IMG/VR virus record: IMGVR_UViG_3300011113_000642
Coordinates: 1 to 64,000 of that record
DNA length: 64,000 bases
DNA from: a virus
Reading direction: 5' to 3' (one strand)
The notes beneath the pieces were generated by a model. It ran no database searches, was not told the origin of the DNA, and saw nothing but the letters and a program-made list of their open reading frames with translations. Position numbers and translations under genes: made by a program. Below, piece by piece: positions 14,701 to 21,853 of the stretch; the stretch's first letter is position 1, and every line of letters starts with the position of its first letter.

Positions 14701-16255
14701 ATTTGGTAGCTGTATAAATGATGCTTGTTCCGATAGACCAAGTTCAAAAAATAGAGGAGTGTGTAGTGATTTTTGGGGTGCATATCTGTGTTCCACAACA
14801 CAACCATCAATACAAAGTTCATTTTCAGCAACTAAAGATATATTTCAACAAAAAGTTATTTCTTGGGGAGATAATCCAATTGGAAATAATGTATGCCGTT
14901 CCTTTTTAGGATATACTGTAGATTATTTTAAATATTCACAAAGAAATTTTTATTTAGGATATGATTCAGAAAAAGATACTTGGGAAATATACAATAATCC
15001 AGATATTTTTAAAAATACATTAATAAATAAACCAATCATGACGGATACTTGCTGTGAAGCAAATCCAGATCCAGATAACTGTCCATCTTCAAATCCAGCT
15101 GCCTGGTTATGTCCAGGAGCTACTACATTTACAGATCCAACAAATTGTGGTTGGGGTGGAGGAATTACACAAGGAACAGCCGGATGCACTTCGTGGCCTT
15201 CTTTAGCTGGATATCCTATGGTTGGTCCAAATTATACTAGATATGATACTAATGTAATTCCACCACATTATCCTAGAGATTCACAAATATTATATGCTTT
15301 GTTGATGAGTGATGGTGCTGTGAGTGGTGGCAATCCTTGTAGCATAAATCCATGTTATTCTCTCGCAAATAGAGAGTTAGTTGTTGGAAGATTTGCTGGA
15401 CCTGGTGGATTTGCATTTAATGTTGAACTTATAAATTGTAATAATACCATTAACACGGATAATTATACTTATAAACCGGTTGCACTAATATCAGAAACAC
15501 CATTTACTTTACTTAAAGGAGTTCAGTCAAGTATTAGTACAACTATACCACCAGAAAATGATCCAGATTATAAAAGCATAGGATTCAGAAAAGTATTAGA
15601 TGATCCAAATTATACAAATATTAATTTGGGAGATTTTATAAACAAACTACCACAAGAACACTTTTTTAGATTTGGAAATTATGGCCTTCCCGGAACTGCT
15701 GGTAAAGTTATAGCAGATAATCATGGTTTAGTTGCAGGAAATATGGTAATTTTTAAAAATTATAGAGATCGTGGTTATACTGGTGAGGGCGGTGTAATAC
15801 GAGAGGTTAGAATTAAATTAAATCCAGCTAATCAAAATAATAATGAAAATTTTCTTCAATTAGAAAAAGAATATTTTGTTTCTAATAGAAATTTATTTGA
15901 AAATTCTTTTTCAATAACGGAAACAATAGAAGATGCATTATCTGGAAATAACATAATTCCATTTTGGGTAGCAACTAATTATGGTGGTACTACTGCAGAC
16001 TCTTATGAAGTAAATACTAAATGGTATCCAATGTTTGATGAAATTCCTAGCAATTATCATGGAATTGCCGGAACAAGTTTGGCTGACACAGGCTGTTTTA
16101 TTGGTGGAACTGAAGATTGTTACGAATTAGATAGTAATGGAGTGGCACCAATAGATGGACAACATGTGATATTATTAACTAGTCCAATGGGAGTGGGTAC
16201 AATAGTTGGAATGCTTTGGTTATGTATACTTCAAGATTGCTGTGGTGCCGAATAA
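8783..16255 (+). CDS. Giant cysteine-rich protein with RCC1-like repeats
   Basis: One reading frame of 2,490 residues. The first 300 residues are very rich in Cys, with runs such as NCCCGGG, NCCCDC and CEDCCC, and Cys remain frequent to the end (CILQDCCGAE). From about residue 960 to 1790 there are RCC1-like propeller blades: GTFVIDRIGKLAIFGG, HFAALDDFGGVFITA, GAFNTMLLTNENRIELYG, DYSLAITKDNKIFVWGD, GNGFAVAITSDG. No signal peptide or membrane helix stands out. Late expression and size suggest a virion surface or receptor-binding component, possibly stabilised by metals or disulfides. Folding of so many Cys in the cytoplasm is puzzling. Exact function unknown. Confidence 0.85.
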   Translation: MSKNNCCCGGGPGPGLTFDTFCCNPLLFTDFITLYGDSMAQHAEVSPGDWIALKQTREIPSTTEANCAFKSTGSCNCCCDCATSAALGKNVDKETGNNTSLNANNLFDKNNKDGVIIKNGKPKPQNKKRVDNGFFFSGTKLNLSRQKETNPSIIKKTNLNGTVSYNYNFSFTKNIATDPTNKAQNISSGENVTLVFGEEKVEGNYVLGDEVDISKPIVFTDQFQENTTPAFSTDSDQGGVPPFGEVERNDWENEIPCVWKCNTLFCCEDATTCPRTPCEDCCCRHREVIGVRGYQPAYFAYKYSGCHFTWYPREMLFGKDPYVPQCMNNEVQTLGIYCPPYDANDFSIKKVTTSCGVMSMSAPWQGTVSRRDVDIPFWCSEANPPALQTRITTVPGTINHWACHCATVPHIHGGMVDSLTNTINVSQRPGQLGYVSQFRPFYPPMEASDLGCCWCSSVNPPSPAGIQFPVPEWMGTKAGCNTYYPFTNGIGKVPNFTNPCAPGFACHYFHGINPNYLTGNPGYTTECFRNGISPYLQKVAKTRFKAAYEIFLHGDGAFNDFGPNYVLSEIKVNMLLRDYEIAFREVPNAKTSLRDQCLGFVQLEHHFECCAFRSDVGIATKNPGILINNCNIRIPPFESEGYAGHFTPASGPTCFTAAPTSGKVRAKYTPYHYSACMWQIKRGIPRRVMYAGSGIPIFKFDLVNMENWTLKNPNRVLDLPAFTVERFIEHYYRYYFGLISFNGGGCGANGQPPEPIEWSYGHYINSYEYVTGWLEKMVEAGILRIKDHAIDIAKEVNQLVGSAYYDSSGVLVISPEAAKECGGVNGFFDLLNFFEVSPGDISVTPKKVKEKLFNTAGAYSYDGPGTETGSNATFMRAFLPRRARLPIGPLNSKVEAWGCNGNSPTTQIEGCTTCFGLSIDGVSCCLPEINCPSYVIDSINVPPLLNTTEGNFSDIQPNKVICGLAGTFVIDRIGKLAIFGGIPVGGDMTSCPSTIRTGYPGNPSAEFDLNCSYDMHPNSIVNIPWYLNIFSAFDLDPTSSNFGQMLSYGEIPDGKVLDIVFNPNFAVALCEFDKDGIGNVCLDTGLPGEVSSSWKPTWEWNEWSVAYQTTNTNGSNVSLRYNPSQSSWDSLCITNEPWGTAPGDIIDDGNGNEGDPNNTQVSVSADNPGARSSYSNSPKYTSYRLKSWGSKGKDYGTFSLSKEDSVVFNYGSKYNQPSWACPDEGEIETQINVTRQCSCGEFNSENGFENGYRGYDPTINPENLRYPGTNTWFIWNKIAGGLKHFAALDDFGGVFITALSDNEDGQSAKGKPLPYFDIERQESWPQQGYSDPKTYAPDYNGFESRFNYFNHIPRPGFINKEDWTQDLYNSLTSRFSPWLNCNGACAVSVTTGPAAGPNNTQINPCNVFNFASKIDNVAADSPKIDQCYDNTDLVGGNVQFSPCVQPIKLRDGTTCTFPDPASGNPNIQNRLFDLSTHFMGSFCQRGVQDDNFNANTESSYNCKPAYVILQQDFNNFQPRYVDLAAGAFNTMLLTNENRIELYGKYYQIDENGNKIGPKIKITNQDGSVSEVIKGITCYVPNSVLQKQGIWGITYGCPTYCRGITFDVNGSEFANTRGITHNPIISASYKEPSQNDIFQIIKSSADYSLAITKDNKIFVWGDASMVPGAYFKDTYIPGLTAEAELSLANIDTAYASVLNTIPSERIKITNVAVGIHSFYISYQILTTNIGLPLHRNCVYSRYGRSDFGAELPSNLQNKKLISISAGNGFAVAITSDGEGPKTWNSSHFAPETIKYQYKNFDSLPLYFRRDAYFHAIPGNWDYSKWIWGDTCCFAIHDPDHPCLKEDRCSALAYSIYRDFAGNPLSSTIPDNDPRRFNVRKSYSGHPEHLFARSDMRRISSQTIGNIGLAYDDNNTLANCNAESVDGARPAFGTGALIGELNDDFNFCFQSTGPGWGSFVPNSPLSKIRTKKPSRFGSCINDACSDRPSSKNRGVCSDFWGAYLCSTTQPSIQSSFSATKDIFQQKVISWGDNPIGNNVCRSFLGYTVDYFKYSQRNFYLGYDSEKDTWEIYNNPDIFKNTLINKPIMTDTCCEANPDPDNCPSSNPAAWLCPGATTFTDPTNCGWGGGITQGTAGCTSWPSLAGYPMVGPNYTRYDTNVIPPHYPRDSQILYALLMSDGAVSGGNPCSINPCYSLANRELVVGRFAGPGGFAFNVELINCNNTINTDNYTYKPVALISETPFTLLKGVQSSISTTIPPENDPDYKSIGFRKVLDDPNYTNINLGDFINKLPQEHFFRFGNYGLPGTAGKVIADNHGLVAGNMVIFKNYRDRGYTGEGGVIREVRIKLNPANQNNNENFLQLEKEYFVSNRNLFENSFSITETIEDALSGNNIIPFWVATNYGGTTADSYEVNTKWYPMFDEIPSNYHGIAGTSLADTGCFIGGTEDCYELDSNGVAPIDGQHVILLTSPMGVGTIVGMLWLCILQDCCGAE

Positions 16256-16277
16256 TCTCAATTAAAGGAAAATATAT

Positions 16278-16922
16278 ATGTCAAAAAATTTATTTAACAT
16301 TAGTAGCACACCCGTAATAACTTTTAATACTGCAAATGATAGTCAGGGGGGAATGCAAATTCCTTTAGATGATTATGGAAATATTCTTTCAAAAAATTAT
16401 AATTTAGAAAAAGGATTTTATAATAAACCAATACAAATAAATATATCTAAATTATTTTATATAAAAAAAATTAATATTGGTTTAGGAGATATAATTGATT
16501 TTTTTACTAGAAAACTTTATATTAAAGATTTAATTGTTTATTTAACAGACGGAAATTGTGGTTGTGAAGCAAGAAGAATAAAATTTAATAAATGGTTTAA
16601 AATTCCATTTATTAAATTTGGATTTAGAACTCTATATGCTAAAGATTTAATGGAAATTCAAAGTAAAAAAAATAAAAAAGGTAGTAAAGAAAATAAATTA
16701 AATTCATCTACTTTTATTGACAAAAATACAAATAAAATTATTTCTGAAAAAGATGTAATTATTGGTGATTCTAATGCTTCTTCTGATATTGCATATGTAA
16801 ATTATGTTAAAGAAAATAAAAAAAATATAGAGACAACAAATCCAACGCCCAACGTAACACGGAATCCTCCAGTAAATCCATCAAGAATTTCTGGTGGCTG
16901 TGGTTGTAGAAATAAAAAATAA
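16278..16922 (+). CDS. Hypothetical structural partner of the giant protein
   Basis: A 214-residue protein of unknown family. It is rich in Asn, Lys and Ile, has an internal CGCEARR and ends with a Cys motif (GGCGCRNKK) reminiscent of the Cys clusters of the preceding giant protein. AAAGGA lies before the ATG, 22 nt after the giant gene, and there is no promoter in between, so both are expressed together. A role in attaching or maturing the giant protein is inferred only from position. Confidence 0.6.
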   Translation: MSKNLFNISSTPVITFNTANDSQGGMQIPLDDYGNILSKNYNLEKGFYNKPIQINISKLFYIKKINIGLGDIIDFFTRKLYIKDLIVYLTDGNCGCEARRIKFNKWFKIPFIKFGFRTLYAKDLMEIQSKKNKKGSKENKLNSSTFIDKNTNKIISEKDVIIGDSNASSDIAYVNYVKENKKNIETTNPTPNVTRNPPVNPSRISGGCGCRNKK

Positions 16923-16925
16923 TAC

Positions 16926-16953
16926 TTGACTAATATGTTTTATAAATTATATT
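16926..16953 (+). promoter_or_regulatory. Sigma70-type promoter
   Basis: TTGACT (16926-16931), 16-nt spacer, TATATT (16948-16953). The leader carries TAGGAG before the ATG at 16972. Confidence 0.65.
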
Positions 16954-16971
16954 TATTTTATAGGAGATTAT

Positions 16972-17295
16972 ATGAAAACTGGTTTATTTAAGTTTAAATA
17001 TGGCGAAGAAATTGTAAGTGATTATGAAGATCGCGGTGAATATTATTATATTGCCAATTCCGGTGGAATTTTTCAAAATGAAGATGGTGGATTTCAATTA
17101 AGCATTTGGATCCCCTATTCTTCTATTAGAAAAGGATTTATGATTCCTAAAAGTGAAGTATGGTTTGTAGCACCACTCCATCCAGAAATGGAAGAGTATT
17201 ATTCTAAATGGAAAGCAGCATTTGAAAAAACTATTGAAGTTCCATTACCAGAAAAACAAAATAAACAAAATAAACAAAACTTACAACACAATTAA
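16972..17295 (+). CDS. Sm-like phage protein, copy 2
   Basis: A 107-residue paralogue of the protein at 6333: LFKFKYGEEIVSDYEDRGEYYY, then LSIWIPYSSIRKGFMIPKSEVWFVAPLHPEMEEYYSKW. The same strand pattern ends in P-x-x-x-E-x-Y. The tail (about 90-107) is a low-complexity Lys/Gln/Asn run with a KQN repeat. It has its own sigma70-type promoter, so it is expressed early although it sits among late structural genes. Nucleic-acid binding is plausible but unproven. Confidence 0.6.
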   Translation: MKTGLFKFKYGEEIVSDYEDRGEYYYIANSGGIFQNEDGGFQLSIWIPYSSIRKGFMIPKSEVWFVAPLHPEMEEYYSKWKAAFEKTIEVPLPEKQNKQNKQNLQHN

Positions 17296-17306
17296 AAAAT
17301 ATTATT

Positions 17307-17314
17307 CCTAAATA
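17307..17314 (+). promoter_or_regulatory. Late promoter variant (CCTAAATA)
   Basis: Box 7 nt before the ATG at 17322; predicted leader 2 nt, no Shine-Dalgarno sequence. Confidence 0.6.
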
Positions 17315-17321
17315 TTTTTAA

Positions 17322-17603
17322 ATGTTTAGGGGCAAATATCAAAAAATTGGAACAAATGGTGTCGCCGTTTATTATGGAAATGGCGACACTATTATTTTTG
17401 AAGGAAATTTATATAAAAATGTAACACCTACTATTAATTCTCCTTTTGCAGAACCAAGTAGTTGGGAATATTTGGGTGTTTATAATCTTTATAGCAGAGA
17501 AAAACCACCAATAAATCCTAAAATTGGACAGTTATGGGAATCTAATGGCAAAGTCTATACTTATTACTATGACGGTAATAATTTTAGTTGGATTCAATTT
17601 TAA
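17322..17603 (+). CDS. Small virion-type module (carbohydrate-binding-like)
   Basis: A 93-residue beta-rich protein with many aromatic residues. GDTIIFEGNLYKNVT followed by PSSWEYLG resembles the small modules seen in phage fibres and in CBM5/12-type chitin-binding domains, where F-x-G-x-x-Y-x and W-x-x-L-G form a sugar-binding strand pair. The second half (GQLWESNGKVYTYYYDGNNFSWIQF) repeats the style. Probably a fibre-associated or capsid-decorating piece; late promoter. It ends directly against the convergent fibre-like gene. Confidence 0.5.
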   Translation: MFRGKYQKIGTNGVAVYYGNGDTIIFEGNLYKNVTPTINSPFAEPSSWEYLGVYNLYSREKPPINPKIGQLWESNGKVYTYYYDGNNFSWIQF

Positions 17604-18911
17604 TTATATTTGAATTTGTAAAATTAAAGATGTATTTTGTGTAAATTTTAAATAAATTGTTGATGGTGAAGATGGCTCTTTAAGATATATAAACGATGCC
17701 CCATCAAATCCGGGTAATCCAGTTAAATAATAATAGTTATTTAAACGATTTGTACAGTTTGCATCTAAAAAGGGCTCTATTGTTGTATTAAACAAAGATG
17801 TATCTGATAAATCTAGTTTTAATACAGTTCCATATGGATTTGTGCCTGATACAGTATAATTTGCTGTATTTGTTGCAACACCATCCACAAATATTGATAA
17901 AACTTCTCGATAAACTTCTTCATTTGTAGCGGGATTTATAGTATTTGTAATAAAACTGACAGCCCATTTTATAAAAGAGTAATAATTATAAGAAAGCGAT
18001 AAACCATTATATGATAATGGGTTTAAAACATTTTCTAAACTACTAGTTTTTACTATACCATACCAATCATAAAAATAAGTATCGTCATTTACATTACGAC
18101 AATATTTTTGTCTTAAATTTTGATTTTGAAATACCGATAAAACTGTTCCATTTGAATCTATTTTTTTTGTAATACCATTTAAATTTGTTGGTGCAGATAA
18201 TGTATTTAAATCTGGAACACCACGCATATAAATGTTTACTGTTGTTGGAATAAAATATCTTTTTTCTGTTTGTATTGTGTTCGATGAGTTTATATAAATT
18301 ATTTCAGAGCCATCATTAAGTTTAATTGCAGTGTCTACTAAATAACGAGTATTATTTGTTAAACCTGGAGTTGTTTCCAAATATTCTTCATAACCATAAT
18401 TATTACCATATATTCCTAAAAAATTTATATTATTTGGATCATCTCTATTTACTTTTGATATAAAATATTGAGCAGTATTTCCCTTTATTGCTGAATAGTT
18501 TAAAGCACTAGTAAAATTTTTACTTTCATAAAGTCCATCTGTTAGTGATGGTGAATATGTAACTCCTCCTAAATTAATATAATGGTTGCTTATTCCAGTG
18601 GAACCATAATAAGTATAAATTCCACTAAAACTGTATTGTGCTCCAGTTTCTTCTACATAATATGTTCCACCAGATACGTTAAATGTATTTCCACTACTCA
18701 AAATACCAAAAAAACGTTTTATAAATTTTAAATCAGCACCATTTGTTGTAGAAGAATAATCAAAGTAAAAACTTGAACCACTTTTATATATCGCTGGCGC
18801 AGAACTCATTAAACCTTTTGTTAAACATGGATCTGCAGTCGATCCCACATATTCTGAAATATTTGTTATAGTAGATTTTACTAAACTTAAAAATTTATTT
18901 GTTGAAGACAT
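17604..18911 (-). CDS. Putative tail fibre or surface protein
   Basis: A 435-residue protein rich in Ser, Thr, Asn, Tyr and Gly with short alternating strands, typical of fibre or adhesin proteins, but with no family I can name. It lies 3 nt after the beta-structured protein at 18915-19916 on the same strand and shares its late promoter. Phage fibre genes diverge quickly, which would explain the lack of a recognisable match. Receptor binding is inferred from composition and neighbours. Confidence 0.5.
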   Translation of the reverse strand: MSSTNKFLSLVKSTITNISEYVGSTADPCLTKGLMSSAPAIYKSGSSFYFDYSSTTNGADLKFIKRFFGILSSGNTFNVSGGTYYVEETGAQYSFSGIYTYYGSTGISNHYINLGGVTYSPSLTDGLYESKNFTSALNYSAIKGNTAQYFISKVNRDDPNNINFLGIYGNNYGYEEYLETTPGLTNNTRYLVDTAIKLNDGSEIIYINSSNTIQTEKRYFIPTTVNIYMRGVPDLNTLSAPTNLNGITKKIDSNGTVLSVFQNQNLRQKYCRNVNDDTYFYDWYGIVKTSSLENVLNPLSYNGLSLSYNYYSFIKWAVSFITNTINPATNEEVYREVLSIFVDGVATNTANYTVSGTNPYGTVLKLDLSDTSLFNTTIEPFLDANCTNRLNNYYYLTGLPGFDGASFIYLKEPSSPSTIYLKFTQNTSLILQIQI

Positions 18912-18914
18912 ATA

Positions 18915-19916
18915 TTAAGATGCAAAATAACTTAGTGTTTGTGTTCCACTTCTAGCCATTGCGTAAACAATATTAATATTTCCTACATTAAAGAAAATAT
19001 TTTCTCCTGGTTCTAATTGATAACCATAGCTTGCTCCAATAGTAGAAGAACCAAGATAAATTATATCAGTATTAGTTCCCAAAGATTTAAAATTAATTCC
19101 ACCCGCACACGTAAATCCACTAGCACCACCTATTTGTGATGGTGAAGTTGTTATAGACGATAATCCTGAATAAGATGAAGTTGGACGAACTAAACCAAAT
19201 ACCGAAAGAGCTGTATAAATGGCTTGTAGAGTGACACCCAATGCATCAATGTCTGCCGAAATATTTGTCATACCATTTAAAATATTAGTATCATAAATGT
19301 ACACTGTATTTCCAACAGTTGTAGATACTGCTCTACCACCGCTCATACCCTGAATAATCAAACCATTGCCAGCCGAATCATTAGTTACACCAACGGTTGG
19401 ATTAATACTTACAGTAAAGGTGGCTCCAGCTATGTAAGTATAAAGTGGATTGCTAGAAATACCTATGGCAGAGCCACTTGAATTTACAAGATTTACAAAA
19501 GCCCACGTACTTCCACTGGGACCAAAAATTGAAACAGAATCTCTTGTTCTAGAAAGTGGAATACCTCCAGTAACTTCAACATAGCAGTTTGCAGGAGTTT
19601 GTACAAAGACTGGAGATGCGCTTATGCCGGTTACGCTTACGGTTCCAGATACTGGTACTGCTTGGCCACCAACCATACCCTGAACAGTAAATACACCAGT
19701 AAACCCAGAAATTGTTGCTGTGATGCCCCCAGCAAAGGATACTGGTAATGGGTTGCCAGAAGTTACTGGGCCAAATGCACCGGTAGCACCAAAGCCAACT
19801 TTATAGTATTGAATATAGGTGGTTAGGCCGCTGGAAGCAAGAACTGGATCTGCACCAATGGCAAATGTCGCACCGCTGTTAATTACTACATAATCGCTAC
19901 CGTAATCTGGATACAT
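18915..19916 (-). CDS. Beta-repeat structural protein, putative fibre
   Basis: A 333-residue Gly/Ser/Thr/Val-rich protein. It has internal repeats: VQGMVGGQAVPVSGTV (about 78-93) matches IQGMSGGRAVSTTVGNTV later, each at the end of a similar strand set. The C-terminus (YQLEPGENIFFNVGNINIVYAMA) looks like a capping beta domain. No enzyme motif is present. A TCTAAATA late box lies 31 nt upstream and AAGGAT precedes the ATG. It is probably a virion surface or fibre component working with the next gene. Confidence 0.55.
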   Translation of the reverse strand: MYPDYGSDYVVINSGATFAIGADPVLASSGLTTYIQYYKVGFGATGAFGPVTSGNPLPVSFAGGITATISGFTGVFTVQGMVGGQAVPVSGTVSVTGISASPVFVQTPANCYVEVTGGIPLSRTRDSVSIFGPSGSTWAFVNLVNSSGSAIGISSNPLYTYIAGATFTVSINPTVGVTNDSAGNGLIIQGMSGGRAVSTTVGNTVYIYDTNILNGMTNISADIDALGVTLQAIYTALSVFGLVRPTSSYSGLSSITTSPSQIGGASGFTCAGGINFKSLGTNTDIIYLGSSTIGASYGYQLEPGENIFFNVGNINIVYAMARSGTQTLSYFAS

Positions 19917-19947
19917 GTGGTTTTATCCTTAAATCGTTGATCATCAA

Positions 19948-19955
19948 TATTTAGA
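19948..19955 (-). promoter_or_regulatory. Late promoter variant (TCTAAATA)
   Basis: Minus-strand box upstream of the two fibre-like genes, with a leader of about 26 nt that contains AAGGAT. Confidence 0.6.
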
Positions 19956-19967
19956 CTCTTTTATTTA

Positions 19968-19995
19968 TTGAATTCTTAAAACTAGGTGGTATACT
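19968..19995 (+). promoter_or_regulatory. Sigma70-type promoter of gene 33, leaderless
   Basis: TTGAAT (19968-19973), 16-nt spacer, TATACT (19990-19995), then 7 nt to the ATG at 20003. Transcription should start at or next to the AUG. Confidence 0.7.
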
Positions 19996-20002
19996 TAAAA
20001 TC

Positions 20003-20236
20003 ATGTATATTGACGAAACCGCTAAACAACAATTTTCAAATAAAGTTTTAGAGCGGGTAAAGGCGACCAAATTATCCTTTATGGATTGTGTTTTAGAAAT
20101 TACTGAAGAAATGGGTTTAGACCCAAGTGCTTCTGGTAAACTTTTAACAAAACCTATTGTTGAAAAAATTCAGCAAGAGGCAAAAGATTTACATTTACTT
20201 AAAAAATCTAAAACTAAGCAATTACCTCTTGACTGA
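20003..20236 (+). CDS. 33: Late transcription co-activator gp33
   Basis: A 77-residue protein resembling the gp33 proteins of T4-like phages from marine hosts (T4 gp33 has 112). In T4, gp33 binds the RNA polymerase beta flap and links it to sliding clamp gp45 so that gp55-directed late promoters are used. Seen: a helical middle (LSFMDCVLEITEEMGLDPSASGKLLTKPIVEKIQQEAKDL) and a short C-terminal tail KKSKTKQLPLD that could serve as the clamp-binding peptide. The position just before gene 32 matches T4 gene order. It is expressed from an early promoter with its ATG at the expected +1. Confidence 0.75.
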   Translation: MYIDETAKQQFSNKVLERVKATKLSFMDCVLEITEEMGLDPSASGKLLTKPIVEKIQQEAKDLHLLKKSKTKQLPLD

Positions 20237-20256
20237 CTAAAACTATACTATATACT
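20229..20256 (+). promoter_or_regulatory. Sigma70-type promoter of gene 32
   Basis: TTGACT (20229-20234) overlaps the end of gene 33; 16-nt spacer; TATACT (20251-20256). The leader of about 40 nt carries the hairpin at 20273-20289. Confidence 0.75.
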
Positions 20257-20272
20257 GTAGATACAGTTTAGG

Positions 20273-20289
20273 CCAAGGTAGATCCTTGG
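20273..20289 (+). promoter_or_regulatory. Leader hairpin, candidate gene 32 translational operator
   Basis: A perfect 6-bp hairpin, CCAAGG-tagat-CCTTGG, lies in the leader and abuts the GGGGAAAG ribosome binding site. In T4, gp32 represses its own translation by binding a structured leader; this element sits in the matching place. Whether gp32 binds it here is inference. Confidence 0.5.
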
Positions 20290-20301
20290 GGAAAGAATAT
20301 T

Positions 20302-21159
20302 ATGCCAAATTTTTCAGATTTTAAAAAGAAGAGTAAAAACTCAGTCGCATCTCTAACCGAACGCCTTGATAAGCTTTCTTCTAAGGAAAGTTATAAGGAT
20401 GAAAGAATGTGGAAGCCTGGAATTGATAAAGCTGGTAACGGATATGCCGTTATTCGTTTTCTTCCAGAAATTGATGGTGAGGACAGCCCCTTTGTTTCCA
20501 TCTACAGCCACACATTCAAAGGCAAGGCTGGATATTTTTGGGAAAATTGCCCAACCACCATTGGAGAAAAGTGCCCCGTTTGTGCAGCTAATACAGAACT
20601 CTGGAACAGTGGAATTGAAGATGACAAAAATATTGCCCGCCAGCGTAAGCGCAAATTGAGTTATATTTCAAATATTTTGGTAATTGAAGATCCATCAAAT
20701 CCAGAAAATAAAGGAAAGGTTTTTCTTTATCAGTATGGCACCAAGATTTTTCAAAAAATTCAAGGACTTGCTCATCCAGAGTTTCAAGATGAAGTTGCAG
20801 TAGACCCATTTAACTTTTGGACTGGCGCAGATTTTAAGATTAAAATTCGCAATGTTGGCGGTTATGTAAACTATGATCGCAGCGAATTTGCTTCTCCGGC
20901 ACCACTATTTGGTGGTGATGATAAAAAGCTAGAGGAGCTTTGGAAAAAACAATATCCATTGAAGCCTTTTATTGATAAGAGTCAGTTTAAGAGTTTTGAT
21001 GAGCTAAACGCCAGATTTAAAAAGTCTGTTGGCGATGATATTCGTGCTCAGTTTACAGAAAACAAGAGCATTGAAGATGATGTAGAGGAGTCTGTGGTTA
21101 GTGAAGATGTAGAGGAAAAAGATCCTCTAAAATACTTCTCCGAAATGGAGAATGATTGA
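20302..21159 (+). CDS. 32: Single-stranded DNA-binding protein gp32
   Basis: A 285-residue protein (T4: 301). gp32 coats single-stranded DNA during replication and recombination and organises the replisome. Seen: a basic N-terminal region for cooperative binding (FKKKSKNSV), the core with its zinc ligands H70, C83, C91 and C94 (SHTFKGKAGYFWENC, KCPVC), aromatic and basic residues of the OB fold, and a strongly acidic C-terminal tail (about 250-285, DDVEESVVSEDVEEKD) used for partner contacts. Own promoter, leader hairpin and strong terminator. It neighbours gene 33 as in T4. Confidence 0.97.
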   Translation: MPNFSDFKKKSKNSVASLTERLDKLSSKESYKDERMWKPGIDKAGNGYAVIRFLPEIDGEDSPFVSIYSHTFKGKAGYFWENCPTTIGEKCPVCAANTELWNSGIEDDKNIARQRKRKLSYISNILVIEDPSNPENKGKVFLYQYGTKIFQKIQGLAHPEFQDEVAVDPFNFWTGADFKIKIRNVGGYVNYDRSEFASPAPLFGGDDKKLEELWKKQYPLKPFIDKSQFKSFDELNARFKKSVGDDIRAQFTENKSIEDDVEESVVSEDVEEKDPLKYFSEMEND

Positions 21160-21160
21160 A

Positions 21161-21186
21161 AAAAGCCCCGAAAGGGGCTTTTTTTA
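21161..21186. terminator. Bidirectional intrinsic terminator after gene 32
   Basis: AAAAGCCCC pairs with GGGGCTTTT around a GAAA tetraloop and is followed by a T run. It also lies at the 3' end of the convergent minus-strand baseplate operon. Confidence 0.92.
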
Positions 21187-21660
21187 TTGCCAAACGGGAA
21201 AATTAGAAAAACGATCCATGCGCTCTTCAAAAATTAAATTTGTTGGATCAGTCGTTGGCTTTTCTTCAAATTTATTTTGAGCTTTGGGATATGGAATCCA
21301 CCTATCCCCACTCAAATTCATATTAGAATTAAATCCTTGTTCTATTTCTTCCACTTTTTTGCTTAATTGGTTATAGCTAGATTCTGCATCAAATTTAACA
21401 GTTAATCCTGCAGCAACATTTGATGTTTCTGCCATGGGTGCAGAAGTATTTTCTAATTTTGTTGGTTCCAATAAAACTGATTTTGGAAGCTCAACAGTTG
21501 GTTGTAATTGTTCTGATAAAGAAAGAGACTCGGGAAGGGCAAAAAATGTTGCTATGGTTTCTGTTTCTTGAATGGCAATATCAGATGGCTTAGTCGTTAA
21601 ATTTGTTGAAAGTAATTGTTGTTCTGCTTCAATGTCGATTTGAAATTGATTTTCGTTCAT
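21184..21660 (-). CDS. Hypothetical protein at the end of the gp26 operon
   Basis: A 158-residue acidic protein, apparently largely disordered in its first 100 residues (many Glu, Thr, Pro, Ser), with a short Trp/Pro-containing C-terminus (GDRWIPYPKAQNKFEEKP). No family recognised. Its ATG overlaps the stop of the gp51-like gene (ATGA), so it is translationally coupled, and GGAG precedes it. In T4 the genes after 51 encode hub and tape-measure proteins; this one is too short to be a tape measure. A tail-assembly role is inferred from position. Confidence 0.6.
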   Translation of the reverse strand: MNENQFQIDIEAEQQLLSTNLTTKPSDIAIQETETIATFFALPESLSLSEQLQPTVELPKSVLLEPTKLENTSAPMAETSNVAAGLTVKFDAESSYNQLSKKVEEIEQGFNSNMNLSGDRWIPYPKAQNKFEEKPTTDPTNLIFEERMDRFSNFPVWQ

Positions 21661-21785
21661 AGTCCTAGCGCTCCTTTCATATTATATTGTGAGGCCATCG
21701 ATTCATTTTGTTTTTGTTCTTGGTAGTCGGCCAATATTTTAACATAAATTTCTCGTTCCCACCATATCATTTCTTCCAAATCCAT
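21657..21785 (-). CDS. 51: gp51-like tail/baseplate assembly protein (start uncertain)
   Basis: From the ATG at 21785, preceded by GGAG, this frame gives 42 residues: MDLEEMIWWEREIYVKILAD and onward. However, 30 codons upstream in the same frame (including FFDLRDYF and TTNFTLVNNFNWSL) read like the true N-terminus of gp51-type proteins, whose pattern is DYF-x-x-N-F, W-S-L, then W-E-R-E-I-Y. That stretch has no ATG, GTG or TTG and follows a slippery heptamer inside gp26. The functional product may therefore be a gp26-gp51 frameshift fusion of about 288 residues. In T4, gp51 catalyses baseplate hub assembly and gene 51 directly follows gene 26. Confidence 0.65.
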   Translation of the reverse strand: MDLEEMIWWEREIYVKILADYQEQKQNESMASQYNMKGALGL

Positions 21786-21853
21786 TAAACTCCAGTTAAA
21801 GTTATTTACTAAGGTAAAGTTTGTTGTAAAATAATCTCTTAAATCAAAAAACT

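Noticed and set aside
16255-16278. Frameshift or split between the giant gene and the following gene
   Set aside because: The giant frame ends cleanly in a Cys motif and the next gene has its own AAAGGA and ATG in an unrelated sequence.
17580-17640. ATTCAA/TTGAAT pairing as a bidirectional terminator between convergent genes
   Set aside because: Weak AT-only stem without a convincing GC core.
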